Shown piece by piece: positions 8,142 through 16,040 of a DNA stretch of 40,071 nucleotides (its first letter is position 1; the number at the start of each line of letters is the position of its first letter). Both the position numbers and the translations under genes were made by a program. Under the pieces are notes generated by a model, which worked only from the letters and a program-made list of their open reading frames with translations, did no database searches and was not told where the DNA came from. Source of the stretch: Tidjanibacter sp. (lineage in GTDB: Bacteria > Bacteroidota > Bacteroidia > Bacteroidales > Rikenellaceae); the NCBI GenBank assembly GCA_017936005.1, contig JAGBGK010000030.1, positions 1-40,071 of the forward strand, written 5' to 3'.

Positions 8142-8857
8142 CTCTTAACAGCTTTTGGTTGCTCCAACGCCACCTTCACAGCATCGGTCGGCACCTCAAA
8201 GTCGAACATCTCCGACTGCGCATCGGCACCAATGGTGAGGTTGCTGTATGTGCTCAACATAATGAGCGAATCGGTGGGGGAGGTGTATTCAACCTCCGTG
8301 ATACGCATGGGCATTGGCACACGCCCCAGCTCATAGCGAGAAAAATAGACCTTCCTAATGGCGTTGCCCTTGGGTCCGTAGTAAATCATACACACGGGCA
8401 GGTGGCGGTCGAAGGCCAGCTCAACCTTAACCACGCCCTCTGTTTTGGCCTTCGGTTCGAAGGTTTTGATGGTCATCCCGTCCTCTTGTCTAATCTCCGT
8501 CTGTTTGTAGCCATACATAGGTAGGTCCATATCCACAAACCTACCCGAAGCAAACATCGACACCGTCTCCTTACTCGAAGCCATCTCCTTGTTGTCGGCC
8601 ACAACCACCGTGTTATCCTTGGGGTTGTAGATGCGCATCTCGCCGAGTGTGTTGGTGAGGGTGATGATGTGTTGGGGGCGGTGGGTTACACTCACAAGGC
8701 GTCCGTCGGGGTTGAGATATAGACTCTTTGTGGCTGTAACTTTCTTGCCCTTCGACACTGTTACGGTCTGTACATCCACCGAGAGTCGCTGTTGGGCGAG
8801 AAGGGTGGTGGGGAGCAACAATGCTGCTGTCAGTATGGCTAATATGGCTCGTTTCAT
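8138..8857 (-). CDS. LolA-like periplasmic protein
   Basis: A 239-residue exported protein whose signal peptide MKRAILAILTAALLLPTTLLA precedes QQ. The mature region is beta-rich: strands around TATKSLYLNPDGRLVSVTH, then GEMRIYNPKDNTVVV, then KVELAFDRHLPVCMIYYG, and a final FDFEVPTDAVKV. This order, including the 'xxYNPxxN' strand and the terminal FxxPxxA, is typical of LolA/outer-membrane lipoprotein-sorting domains, which carry lipids or lipoproteins across the periplasm. It is the first gene of the operon 8857-6061 (possibly to 5594) and overlaps the next gene by four bases. A candidate promoter lies just upstream inside the end of the TM2 gene. The LolA call rests on pattern, so the substrate is unknown. 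Confidence 0.6.
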   Translation of the reverse strand: MKRAILAILTAALLLPTTLLAQQRLSVDVQTVTVSKGKKVTATKSLYLNPDGRLVSVTHRPQHIITLTNTLGEMRIYNPKDNTVVVADNKEMASSKETVSMFASGRFVDMDLPMYGYKQTEIRQEDGMTIKTFEPKAKTEGVVKVELAFDRHLPVCMIYYGPKGNAIRKVYFSRYELGRVPMPMRITEVEYTSPTDSLIMLSTYSNLTIGADAQSEMFDFEVPTDAVKVALEQPKAVKR

Positions 8858-8864
8858 ACAATAT

Positions 8865-8908
8865 GAAAAAAATTACGGGGCGAGGTTTTCGTTCCCTTCG
8901 CCCCGTAA
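8865..8908 (-). terminator. Terminator of the TM2-domain gene
   Basis: An 11-bp stem (8873-8883 with 8898-8908), followed on the minus strand by TTTTTT. It lies between the TM2 gene and the LolA-like gene. Confidence 0.8.
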
Positions 8909-8937
8909 AGATAGGTCTAAATTTGGATTAGAACAAA
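8906..8937 (-). promoter_or_regulatory. Candidate promoter of the LolA-like/YidD-like/TPR operon
   Basis: Minus strand: TTTG (8934-8937), 20 bases, TATCTTTA (8906-8913). It overlaps the last codons of the TM2 gene, and the predicted start near 8899 falls inside the terminator hairpin, so the new transcript would carry only part of that stem. Confidence 0.45.
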
Positions 8938-9341
8938 TCGGCCCACATCAGAATCCTTGGGTTGTTGATGTACTGAGGATTGATCTTGTTGTCCTGAATC
9001 AAGTCGAGAGTCATCAAAACTGCATCAACGAGGGTAACGATACCAAGACCACCACCGGTCAACAGATAGGGAAGACCCATCCAAATAGTGGTACCGAGGT
9101 AGTAGCGGTGCAGACCACACCAGCCGGTGAACCAGCTCAAAAGGGTTGCAATCAGAGGATCCTGGTTGCTGCTCAACGAAATCATGTCAGCTGCGGGCAT
9201 CACGGGTGCAGCCTCCATAACCATCTCTACCGAGTTCTCAACCAATGCGTCAATGGCTGCATCGTTGGCAACGTAGTTGTTTGCCGAAGCCGAGCAGATT
9301 GCAAACAGTGCAACAGCGAGGGTAAGTACAAGTTTCTTCAT
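8928..9341 (-). CDS. Secreted TM2-domain protein
   Basis: A 137-residue protein. The signal peptide MKKLVLTLAVALFAICSASA is followed by an acidic linker (to about residue 58). A complete TM2 domain comes next: ATLLSWFTGWCGLHRYYLGTT, then GLPYLLTGGGLGIVTLVDAVLM, with the LHRYYLG and G-rich helix pair that define the family. The C-terminal tail (NKINPQYINNP) is polar. TM2 proteins are small two-helix membrane proteins of unsettled function. The gene lies directly upstream of an operon whose two TPR proteins have the related PGxGxxYAG membrane motif, so the cluster may share a membrane role. It has its own terminator. Confidence 0.85.
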   Translation of the reverse strand: MKKLVLTLAVALFAICSASANNYVANDAAIDALVENSVEMVMEAAPVMPAADMISLSSNQDPLIATLLSWFTGWCGLHRYYLGTTIWMGLPYLLTGGGLGIVTLVDAVLMTLDLIQDNKINPQYINNPRILMWADLF

Positions 9342-9475
9342 AGCTTTAAAATATTAAGTTAAACATTAGGTTTTAGTTCGAAGTGTTATTTTTAATGCAC
9401 CACCAACTTTTCTTTTCGCCCTCAATGTGGCAATTTTGCTTTCAAATTGGTTTGTAGTGCTTTCTCTCTCCATTA

Positions 9476-9483
9476 CAAATATA
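9476..9483 (-). promoter_or_regulatory. Possible -7 box for the TM2 gene
   Basis: TATATTTG on the minus strand, 135 bases upstream of the start, with no convincing -33 element. The gap 9342-9620 otherwise holds only the terminator at 9557-9588 and A/T-rich sequence. Confidence 0.35.
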
Positions 9484-9556
9484 GTATTTTTATATTAAAC
9501 TGACACCACTTCCCCAAACTTTTTTTTAGTCTGTTGCACACTTTTACTCGTCGAAC

Positions 9557-9588
9557 AAAAAAGGTGGCCCAATTGAGCCACCTTTTTG
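9557..9588. terminator. Terminator after the WG-repeat gene
   Basis: Stem AAAAAGGTGGC (9558-9568) / GCCACCTTTTT (9577-9587) with A and T runs. It ends the minus-strand WG-repeat transcript and could also work on the plus strand. Confidence 0.85.
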
Positions 9589-9620
9589 CACATCGTTATT
9601 ATCGATGTTTGTTATTCACA

Positions 9621-12600
9621 CTATTTTGTGGTAAACTCCTGACCGTCGGGCATACGGAATGTGATGCTGTCGATAGTCAGAGCGTCGTTCTTAACCACAA
9701 AGTTGGGAGTCTTAACAATGCCTTCCCACAAAGCCTTGAAGTCGCGAGCTGCATACAAAGGCACATTTACGATGAACTGACCATAGTTGAGATCGGTAAC
9801 CATAAAGCTTTGGTTCTCTGCATCGTAGGTGCTAATGGTCAACTGCAATACAACGCTCGAAGCACGTTTCTGGATGAACGCAGCCTCTGCCTCGCGGGTC
9901 AACTCGGCTTGGAGTTTAGCAATGCTCATCTCGTTTACGCGAGAGTTGTACTGAGCCTCGGTCTCAAACTCATCCTTAACCTTGAAGGCCTCAACCTTGT
10001 CAGCCATATACTCCTTGGCGAAGTTGGAGAACTTCTGGTAGTATACATAGTCTTTCTTGTACTCAGGAGCCTCCTCGGCGCTGTAAATCAAAGGAATAAC
10101 CTCTGCGCCGGTGCGGTTGATGTAGCCATAAACATTATCCAACGATACGAGTGCAAGGCCATCCTCGAAGCTGCCAATGGTGTCATACTTGGGAGCGGTG
10201 ATGCCACGACCATTCTTGTCGATAAGACCACACTTGCCATCGAGCCTTACCCAGGTAACGCCATCCACAAAGGTACCAATCTCCTCGTAGATTGCGGGGA
10301 TAATCTCATCGTACTTGGCATCCAAGCAACCCCACTTGTCGTTAGCCTTAACGGTAGCAAGACCGTCAACCCACTCACCAACCTCGTCATACTTAACGGG
10401 GGTTATCTCGTTACCCTTCACATCAATCCAGCCCCATTTGCCTTTGCTCGAAACTTTGGCAATGCCACGCTCAAATGCGCCAACGTGGTCGTAGATTGCG
10501 GGGATAATCTCGCGGTATTTCTTATTAATAAAGCCATATTTGCCGTCCACTTTAACAAGTGCAAGGCCATCCTCGGTGAAGTCGCCAACCACCTCATACT
10601 TGGGCTCAACGACAATCTTACCACTCTGGTCAACCCAGCCGTACTTGTTGTTGAGAACAATCTTCGAAAGACCGGTTGCGTCCCATTCGCCAACGCTGTC
10701 ATACTTGATGGGCAACAACTCGATACCGGCGCGGTTGATGTAGCCACACTTCTCACCAACGGTTGCTTTTGCTATGCCTGCCTCGGTGAACTCACCAACG
10801 GTGTCGTAGGCTGCTTTGCTGCTCTGGGCACCCTCTGCGTTAATCCAGAAATACTTGCCATCTTTCTGAACCATAGCAGCACCTTGGTAGAACGACGATA
10901 CGGAGTCGTAGGTGGCGGGGATAACCATCTTACCCCTCACGTTTACAAAGCCCCATTTGCCATCCAACTGAACGGGAGCCAAGCCCTCGGTGAAGGTGCA
11001 AGTGCCAAGATATTTGAGCGATACGGTGATTACACCGTTGCGGTCGATATCAAACCAAACATCACCACTCTTAACCTTACCGGTGCCACTGTTGTCGAAA
11101 GGCTCCGATGCATCATAACGCAGTGCGATTACAGGTTTGCCGGTCTGGTCAATCCAACCCCACTTGCCGTCGAGCTCAACCCTTGCAAGACCCTCGGCGT
11201 CAAAGCAGTCTGCCGAAGTGTACTTGATGGCGATGGCCTCTCTGCCCGACTTGTTAATCCAGCCATAAAGGCCATTCTTCTTAACCCTGGCAACTCCCTG
11301 GGTGAAGTCCATAACGTCGTCATACTCAATGGCAATCACAACCCTGCCGTTTTGGTCAATCCAGCCATACTTGCCGGCCATGCCAACCCAAGCAAGACCT
11401 TCCGAGAAGTTGCTTGCAGCGTCATATTTGAGTTTGATAGCCTCCCTGCCGTTGGCATTTACAAAGCCCCATTTGCCGCCTGCATAGGTGCCCTCAATCC
11501 AAGTACCACCGGTGCTAACCCTTGCCAAACCGTCGCAATAGACATCGGCAAAGTTGTATTTAACCCTCACAGCTGCTTTACCTTTGGCGTTGTAGAAGCC
11601 CCAAAGACCACCGCTGTAAACGCCGTTCTCATCCTTAGCACCCTTCTGACCTGCGCGAGCAAGACCGCCTACGAAGTCGTCCAAGAAGTCGTTCTTGAAG
11701 GGAACAACCTTTTTACCCTCGGCATTAACATAGCCATATTTGCCTTTTGCGTCGAGAACCTTGCCCAAACCTTCGGCATTGAAGTCCCAAACCTGAGCGT
11801 TGTTAACTTTTACAACCTCTTTACCCTCGGCATTAACCCAGCCCCATTTCTCTCCAATGGAAGCCTTTGCAAGGCCAACGGTGTTGAAGGGTGCAAGAGT
11901 GCTATATTTAATAGGTATAATTTTCTTACCCTCCATATTGAGCACGCCCCACTTGTCCTCCTGTTTTACCCAAACAAGGCCGCTCTCGGTCCACTCGCCA
12001 ACCTCGCTGTATGCAACGGGAGAGATGAGTTTTCCATCCTTGCCAATCCAGCTGTAAAGTCCCTCTTTGGCAACCTTACCTACACCTCTGGCGTCGAAGG
12101 GCCACAATTGGGTGTACTCAACTTTGGTGATGCGTTTACCCTCGGTGTTGATCCAACCATAGAGCTCACCCTCTTTTACCCAGTTGAGGCCATCCTCGGT
12201 CCACTCGCCAACTTCGCTGTTAACAACGGGAACAATCTCTGCACCGCTGCGGTTTACCCAACTGATGAGGCCATTGATGGTAACCTTTGCAAGACCATTC
12301 AATGCATAGGGTTCGAAGGTGTCGTAAACGATGTCGGTAACCTCCCTACCGGTGATGTCGATGATACCATATTTACCATCAACGGTAACAAGTGCAAGAC
12401 CTGCCTCAAACTTACCGATGGTGTTGTACTTCAAAGGTGCGATGATTCTACCATCCGAAGCAACCATACCATAGAGGCCTTCGCCCATAACCATAGCAAT
12501 GCCGAGGTCGTTGAATTCGCCGATTTCGTCATAGATGACTTTCAGAACCTCATCACCCTCTTTGTTCATAAGGCCCCATTTGGTCGAAACCCTCACCAAA

Positions 12601-13406
12601 GCAAGACCATTCTCGCTCCACTCGCGAACCTCGTCGTATTTGTTGTCGGTAAGGCGTTTGCCGGTGCTGGTGATAAGACCATAGAGTCCCTCTTTGGTGG
12701 CCCAAGCAAGTCCGTCGATGGAGAAGTCGCCGATGGTGTCAAACTGTGGCTTAACAATCTCCTTACCTGCCTTGTTGATAACTCCGGTAAGACCATCAAC
12801 CTTAATCCTTGCGGTGCCGTCCTCGCTCCACACTCCTGCTTCGTCATATTTGATTTTGGCAACGGTTTTGCCCTCGCGGTTGATGACACCCCATTTGTCG
12901 GACTGCTTGATCCAAGCCAAACCATCCTCCGAAAACTCGGTTACTTCTTGGTATTTGCAACGAATAACCTCATCACCCTCTTTGTTGATCATACCAACCT
13001 TGTCGTCGATGCGTACAAATGCGGTACCGGCCTCCGAGAATGCTTCGATTGCATCATACTTAACTTTGGCAACAACCTTTCCTTCGCGGTTTATGATACC
13101 CCATTTACCTTCGTTCTGAACAAAGGAAAGGCCATCGACCGAGAAGTAGCCCACTTCGTCGTAGCGAAGACGGATAACCTCTTTGCCGGTCTTGTTGATA
13201 AAGCCCCACTTGTCGTCGCGTTTTACCCTTGCAAGTCCGTCTGCTGCGAACTCTTCAACCAAATCATACTTGGCTTTGATGAGCCAATTGTCTTTGCTGT
13301 CCACATATCCCCATTTACCTCGCGAGTTCTGCTTTGGTGTGAGGTCTTGTGCGACTGCGGTGAGGCACAAGAGAGCGGAAAGAAGAATAAGGAATGCTCT
13401 TTTCAT
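9621..13406 (-). CDS. Giant secreted WG-repeat protein
   Basis: A 1261-residue protein. The start at 13406 (MKRAFLILLSALLCLTAVA before Gln) gives a clean signal peptide, whereas the open frame extends 31 codons further into the leader. Residues about 30-1110 consist of roughly 31 consecutive WG repeats of 33-36 residues with the pattern DGKWGxINxxGxxVIxxKYDxVGxFxxxGLAxV. A few repeats have longer loops (near KGAKDENGVYSG and TGGTWIEGTYAG). The last ~130 residues are different: DEFETEAQYNSRVNE, a coiled segment, then a beta domain with NVPLYAARDFKALWEG, a tail domain found in other Bacteroidetes proteins. WG repeats are thought to form beta-propeller-like or solenoid binding surfaces, and the ligand is unknown. 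It has its own promoter (13520-13550) and terminator. The repeats are diverged, not recent copies. Confidence 0.92.
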   Translation of the reverse strand: MKRAFLILLSALLCLTAVAQDLTPKQNSRGKWGYVDSKDNWLIKAKYDLVEEFAADGLARVKRDDKWGFINKTGKEVIRLRYDEVGYFSVDGLSFVQNEGKWGIINREGKVVAKVKYDAIEAFSEAGTAFVRIDDKVGMINKEGDEVIRCKYQEVTEFSEDGLAWIKQSDKWGVINREGKTVAKIKYDEAGVWSEDGTARIKVDGLTGVINKAGKEIVKPQFDTIGDFSIDGLAWATKEGLYGLITSTGKRLTDNKYDEVREWSENGLALVRVSTKWGLMNKEGDEVLKVIYDEIGEFNDLGIAMVMGEGLYGMVASDGRIIAPLKYNTIGKFEAGLALVTVDGKYGIIDITGREVTDIVYDTFEPYALNGLAKVTINGLISWVNRSGAEIVPVVNSEVGEWTEDGLNWVKEGELYGWINTEGKRITKVEYTQLWPFDARGVGKVAKEGLYSWIGKDGKLISPVAYSEVGEWTESGLVWVKQEDKWGVLNMEGKKIIPIKYSTLAPFNTVGLAKASIGEKWGWVNAEGKEVVKVNNAQVWDFNAEGLGKVLDAKGKYGYVNAEGKKVVPFKNDFLDDFVGGLARAGQKGAKDENGVYSGGLWGFYNAKGKAAVRVKYNFADVYCDGLARVSTGGTWIEGTYAGGKWGFVNANGREAIKLKYDAASNFSEGLAWVGMAGKYGWIDQNGRVVIAIEYDDVMDFTQGVARVKKNGLYGWINKSGREAIAIKYTSADCFDAEGLARVELDGKWGWIDQTGKPVIALRYDASEPFDNSGTGKVKSGDVWFDIDRNGVITVSLKYLGTCTFTEGLAPVQLDGKWGFVNVRGKMVIPATYDSVSSFYQGAAMVQKDGKYFWINAEGAQSSKAAYDTVGEFTEAGIAKATVGEKCGYINRAGIELLPIKYDSVGEWDATGLSKIVLNNKYGWVDQSGKIVVEPKYEVVGDFTEDGLALVKVDGKYGFINKKYREIIPAIYDHVGAFERGIAKVSSKGKWGWIDVKGNEITPVKYDEVGEWVDGLATVKANDKWGCLDAKYDEIIPAIYEEIGTFVDGVTWVRLDGKCGLIDKNGRGITAPKYDTIGSFEDGLALVSLDNVYGYINRTGAEVIPLIYSAEEAPEYKKDYVYYQKFSNFAKEYMADKVEAFKVKDEFETEAQYNSRVNEMSIAKLQAELTREAEAAFIQKRASSVVLQLTISTYDAENQSFMVTDLNYGQFIVNVPLYAARDFKALWEGIVKTPNFVVKNDALTIDSITFRMPDGQEFTTK

Positions 13407-13519
13407 CACTAGTAATAGTTTGTTGTTAATATTTTTTGGTTTGTTAGTTGTCGGTTGTCCGCTCGGTTTATGGAGTCCCGTGCGTGTTGGGGCGAGCATA
13501 AAGAGGGCGTAGTTAGGTG

Positions 13520-13550
13520 TAAAAGTATAAACATTTACTCAAAGAACAAA
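13520..13550 (-). promoter_or_regulatory. Promoter of the WG-repeat gene
   Basis: Minus strand: TTTG (13547-13550), exactly 19 bases, TACTTTTA (13520-13527). The predicted start near 13514 leaves a leader of about 108 bases. Confidence 0.7.
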
Positions 13551-13698
13551 ATTTTTTTTGGATTTTTTTTACCGTCCTATTGCGCGTATGTGTATTAGAG
13601 TGTGGAATTATTGCTCCTTATGGGTATAATTATTGCTTATGTTACAAGGGTGCGTGTGGCGGGTGAAAGAGGAAAAAATAAAAAAAATCGCTACATAA

Positions 13699-13730
13699 TT
13701 GTAAATTAACAGAATAATGATGTATATTTG
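13699..13730 (+). promoter_or_regulatory. HU gene promoter
   Basis: TTG (13699-13701), 21 bases, TATATTTG (13723-13730), giving a leader of about 95 bases. The gap 13407-13830 otherwise holds only this promoter, the divergent WG promoter and A/T-rich tracts. Confidence 0.6.
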
Positions 13731-13830
13731 CAGGCTGAAAAGCGCCTGAATGGGCCTGTGGGGCTGATGTCGGGTGGTTGGTTAAGGCAAACAACAATAA
13801 TAACATTAACAATTTATAAACAATACAGTT

Positions 13831-14103
13831 ATGACTAAGGCAGATATCGTAAACAACATCGCCAAACAGACTGGCGCAGAGAAGGTTCTCGTACAGGAGA
13901 TTGTAGAGGCTTTCATGGAGAATGTAAAGGGTTCGCTCATCGAGAATGAGCCCGTATATTTGAGGGGTTTTGGTAGCTTCATCATCAAGGAGCGTGCACA
14001 GAAGGTTGCTCGCAACATCTCGAAGGGTACCACCATCACCATCCCTGCACACAACATTCCTGCTTTCAAGCCCGCAAAGAGCTTCGCAAGCAAAGTGAAA
14101 TAA
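13831..14103 (+). CDS. HU-family DNA-binding protein
   Basis: A 90-residue nucleoid protein that binds and bends DNA as a dimer. The full family pattern is present: MTKADIVNNIAKQTG at the N-terminus, then the LRGFGSFIIKERAQKVARNI core. The beta arm carries TTITIPAHNIPAFKPAK, with the Pro of the IPA turn that intercalates in DNA, and the C-terminal helix is SFASKVK. The length is standard. It has its own promoter and an A-rich leader, and is followed 35 bases later by the 31-aa basic protein, probably on the same transcript, which ends at the terminator at 14262-14300. Confidence 0.95.
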   Translation: MTKADIVNNIAKQTGAEKVLVQEIVEAFMENVKGSLIENEPVYLRGFGSFIIKERAQKVARNISKGTTITIPAHNIPAFKPAKSFASKVK

Positions 14104-14138
14104 GAGATTGTTGAACAACCCATAAAACAGCTAAGATT

Positions 14139-14234
14139 ATGCCAAACGGTAAGAAGAGGAAAGGCCCTAAAATGGCCACACACAAACGTAAAAAACGTCT
14201 GCGTAAAAATCGTCACAAACACAACAAGAAATAG
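14139..14234 (+). CDS. 31-aa basic protein, AURKAIP1/COX24 (mS38/bS22-like) ribosome-associated candidate
   Basis: A frame of 31 codons from ATG 14139 to TAG 14234, too short for most gene finders. About half the residues are Lys or Arg, with the block MATHKRKKRLRKNRHKHNKK. This matches the AURKAIP1/COX24 pattern (KxxKHKxRKRxKRxRxxR) of mitochondrial ribosomal protein mS38 and the small mycobacterial protein bS22, which sit in the small ribosomal subunit. From memory, similar ~30-aa proteins are found in many Bacteroidetes between HU and RNase G genes, as here. Its place between a nucleoid protein and an RNase that processes rRNA fits a ribosomal role. The start is preceded by CAGCTAAGATT without a Shine-Dalgarno sequence. 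Confidence 0.75.
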   Translation: MPNGKKRKGPKMATHKRKKRLRKNRHKHNKK

Positions 14235-14261
14235 GTTGTCGGTTTACCTTTAACTAAAAAT

Positions 14262-14300
14262 AGAGCTGAAAGCCTAACAAGGTCTTCGGCTCTGTTTTTT
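14262..14300 (+). terminator. Terminator after the HU/31-aa protein unit
   Basis: Stem AGAGCTGAA (14262-14270, allowing one G-U pair) / TTCGGCTCT (14285-14293), then GTTTTTT. Confidence 0.75.
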
Positions 14301-14331
14301 AGTTTGGGTGGGCTCTTTCCCTATTTCGATT

Positions 14332-14348
14332 GGGGGTTACCCCCCCCC
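14332..14348 (+). other. G5-TTA-C9 hairpin and homopolymer just before the RNase G start
   Basis: Five Gs (14332-14336), TTA, then nine Cs (14340-14348), ending ten bases before the ATG at 14358. Five G-C pairs can form in several registers next to the ribosome-binding region. The C9 tract is the longest GC homopolymer I noticed in the window. Confidence 0.6.
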
Positions 14349-14357
14349 TATTCATCT

Positions 14358-15905
14358 ATGAACAGAGAACTAATAATTGAAGTTACCGCCTCGGAGGTTA
14401 CCATTGCTCTGGTTGAGGACAAACAACTCGTTGAGTTGAGCAAGGAGGCCTGCAAGAGCGGTTTCGCAGTTGGCGACATCTATCTGGGCAAAGTGCGTAA
14501 AATTATGCCCGGATTGAATGCCGCATTCGTCAATATTGGCCACGAAAGGGACGCTTTTATTCACTATCTGGACCTCGGTCCTCATTTTACTTCGCTCCAC
14601 AAACTTGTGGCCAGCCTTTCGACGAAGAAGAAAAACGTGCGATTTGAGAGCATCAGGCTCGACCAGCCGCTCCCCAAGAGCGACAAGTTGTCGAACCATA
14701 TTTCGGGCGGACAGCCCATTATGGTGCAGATTGCAAAGGAGGCAATCAGCACAAAAGGCCCAAGACTTACGGCCGACATTTCGCTCGCAGGTCGCAATGT
14801 AGTATTGATTCCGTTTTCCAACAAAATATCCATATCGCAGAAGATTCGTTCCACGGCCGAAAAGAAGAGGCTCAAAAAGATTGTCGACAATGTTTTGCCC
14901 AAGAACTACGGTGTGATTGTGCGTACTGCCGCACAGGGCAAGAGTGACGTTGATATTGAGCAGGATATCCTCTCGCTCATCAAGAAGTGGGAGCAGGCTT
15001 TGGAGGGCATCAAAACGAAGGTGCCACCCATACAGTTGCTCAGCGAGATGAGCAGGGCCAACACCATCATTCGTGATTCGCTCAACAGTTCGTTCAACGC
15101 CATACACGTTAACGACGAGGCTATATACAACGAAATCAGGGAGTATGTGAAAGTTATTGCTCCCGAGAAACTCAAAATCGTTAAACTCTACAAGGGCTCG
15201 CAACCCATCTTCGACAACTTCGACATCTCGCGACAGATTAAGTCGCTGTTTGCCAAGTATGTGTCGCTCAAAAGGGGAGCCTATCTTATCATCGAGCACA
15301 CCGAGGCTCTGCACGTTATTGATGTCAATAGCGGCAACCGTGCGAAGGTGGCGGATGACCAGGAGAGTACTGCGATGGATGTTAACCTCTCGGCTGCGGC
15401 CGAAATCGCCCGACAGTTGCGCTTGCGCGATATGGGCGGTATTGTGATTGTCGACTTCATCGACCTGCACAAGGCGGAGAATCGACAGAAGCTCTACGAG
15501 GAGATGCAGAAACTGATGGCCGGAGATAAGGCCAAGCACACCATTCTCCCGCTCACCAAATTTGGCCTGATGCAGATCACCCGCCAGAGGGTGCGTCCGG
15601 AGGCTATCAGTAAGGCCGAGGAGACATGTCCTACTTGTGGTGGTACGGGTAAGATTTCGCCTTCGATACTTGTGGATAAGCAGATTGAGAACCAGATTGC
15701 CTACTACGCCATCGAGAAACGTATGCGCTCGTTGAGGGTGGTTGCCAACCCCATTTTGGCAGCCTACCTGAAAGAGGGTGGTTTGAGGAGTATTCGCCGC
15801 AGGTGGTGCAGACGTTACCTATGTAGGGTGAAGGTGGTTGTAGACCAATCGTTGGGTATTGTGGACTACAAGATTACGGACCGCAAGGATAAGGAGCTTA
15901 AATAG
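14358..15905 (+). CDS. rng: Ribonuclease G/E family endoribonuclease
   Basis: A single-strand-specific endoribonuclease acting in rRNA maturation and mRNA turnover. The chosen start MNRELIIEV gives 515 residues, the usual length for RNase G without the long RNase E scaffold tail; the frame runs 18 codons upstream through the C tract but without protein-like sequence. An S1 domain covers about 35-120 (VGDIYLGKVRKIMPGLNAAFVNIG). The catalytic Mg-binding aspartates are Asp322 in HVIDVNSGN and Asp366 in GGIVIVDFIDL, spaced about as in E. coli RNase E. The Zn-link CPTCGGTG (Cys424/Cys427) that joins two subunits is intact. A hairpin with a C9 tract sits just before the start. A repeat-rich 264-base gap follows. 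Confidence 0.93.
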   Translation: MNRELIIEVTASEVTIALVEDKQLVELSKEACKSGFAVGDIYLGKVRKIMPGLNAAFVNIGHERDAFIHYLDLGPHFTSLHKLVASLSTKKKNVRFESIRLDQPLPKSDKLSNHISGGQPIMVQIAKEAISTKGPRLTADISLAGRNVVLIPFSNKISISQKIRSTAEKKRLKKIVDNVLPKNYGVIVRTAAQGKSDVDIEQDILSLIKKWEQALEGIKTKVPPIQLLSEMSRANTIIRDSLNSSFNAIHVNDEAIYNEIREYVKVIAPEKLKIVKLYKGSQPIFDNFDISRQIKSLFAKYVSLKRGAYLIIEHTEALHVIDVNSGNRAKVADDQESTAMDVNLSAAAEIARQLRLRDMGGIVIVDFIDLHKAENRQKLYEEMQKLMAGDKAKHTILPLTKFGLMQITRQRVRPEAISKAEETCPTCGGTGKISPSILVDKQIENQIAYYAIEKRMRSLRVVANPILAAYLKEGGLRSIRRRWCRRYLCRVKVVVDQSLGIVDYKITDRKDKELK

Positions 15906-15942
15906 GCGAGCATATCTCGTGGGCGGTAACTGCGTTACACTC

Positions 15943-15989
15943 GACCTTGAAATCCTCATTTGCGTGCGGCAAACTGCGGTTTCTCGGTC
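15943..15989 (+). repeat. Palindromic element A, core-only copy
   Basis: Located 38 bases after the RNase G stop. It has outer pieces GACC (15943-15946) / GGTC (15986-15989) and GAAA/TTTC, then CC, TCA (15956-15958), inner stem TTTGC/GCAAA around GTGCG, CTGC (15974-15977) and GG. The invariant TCA and CTGC internal loop is kept while both stems differ from the other copies. The AAAACGCA ends and T-run of the full copies are missing. Confidence 0.65.
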
Positions 15990-16040
15990 ATCGCAAGCCT
16001 TGTTCTCTCCTCACGATGTACACTTGCAGGGGTCAGGGCA

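Noticed and set aside
9534-13412. Plus-strand 1292-codon open frame opposite the WG-repeat gene
   Set aside because: It mirrors the WG repeats in antisense, lacks a signal peptide or recognisable domains, and the minus-strand gene has a signal peptide, promoter and terminator.
14370-15539. Minus-strand 389-codon frame opposite the RNase G gene
   Set aside because: Antisense shadow of a clearly identified RNase G with intact catalytic residues.
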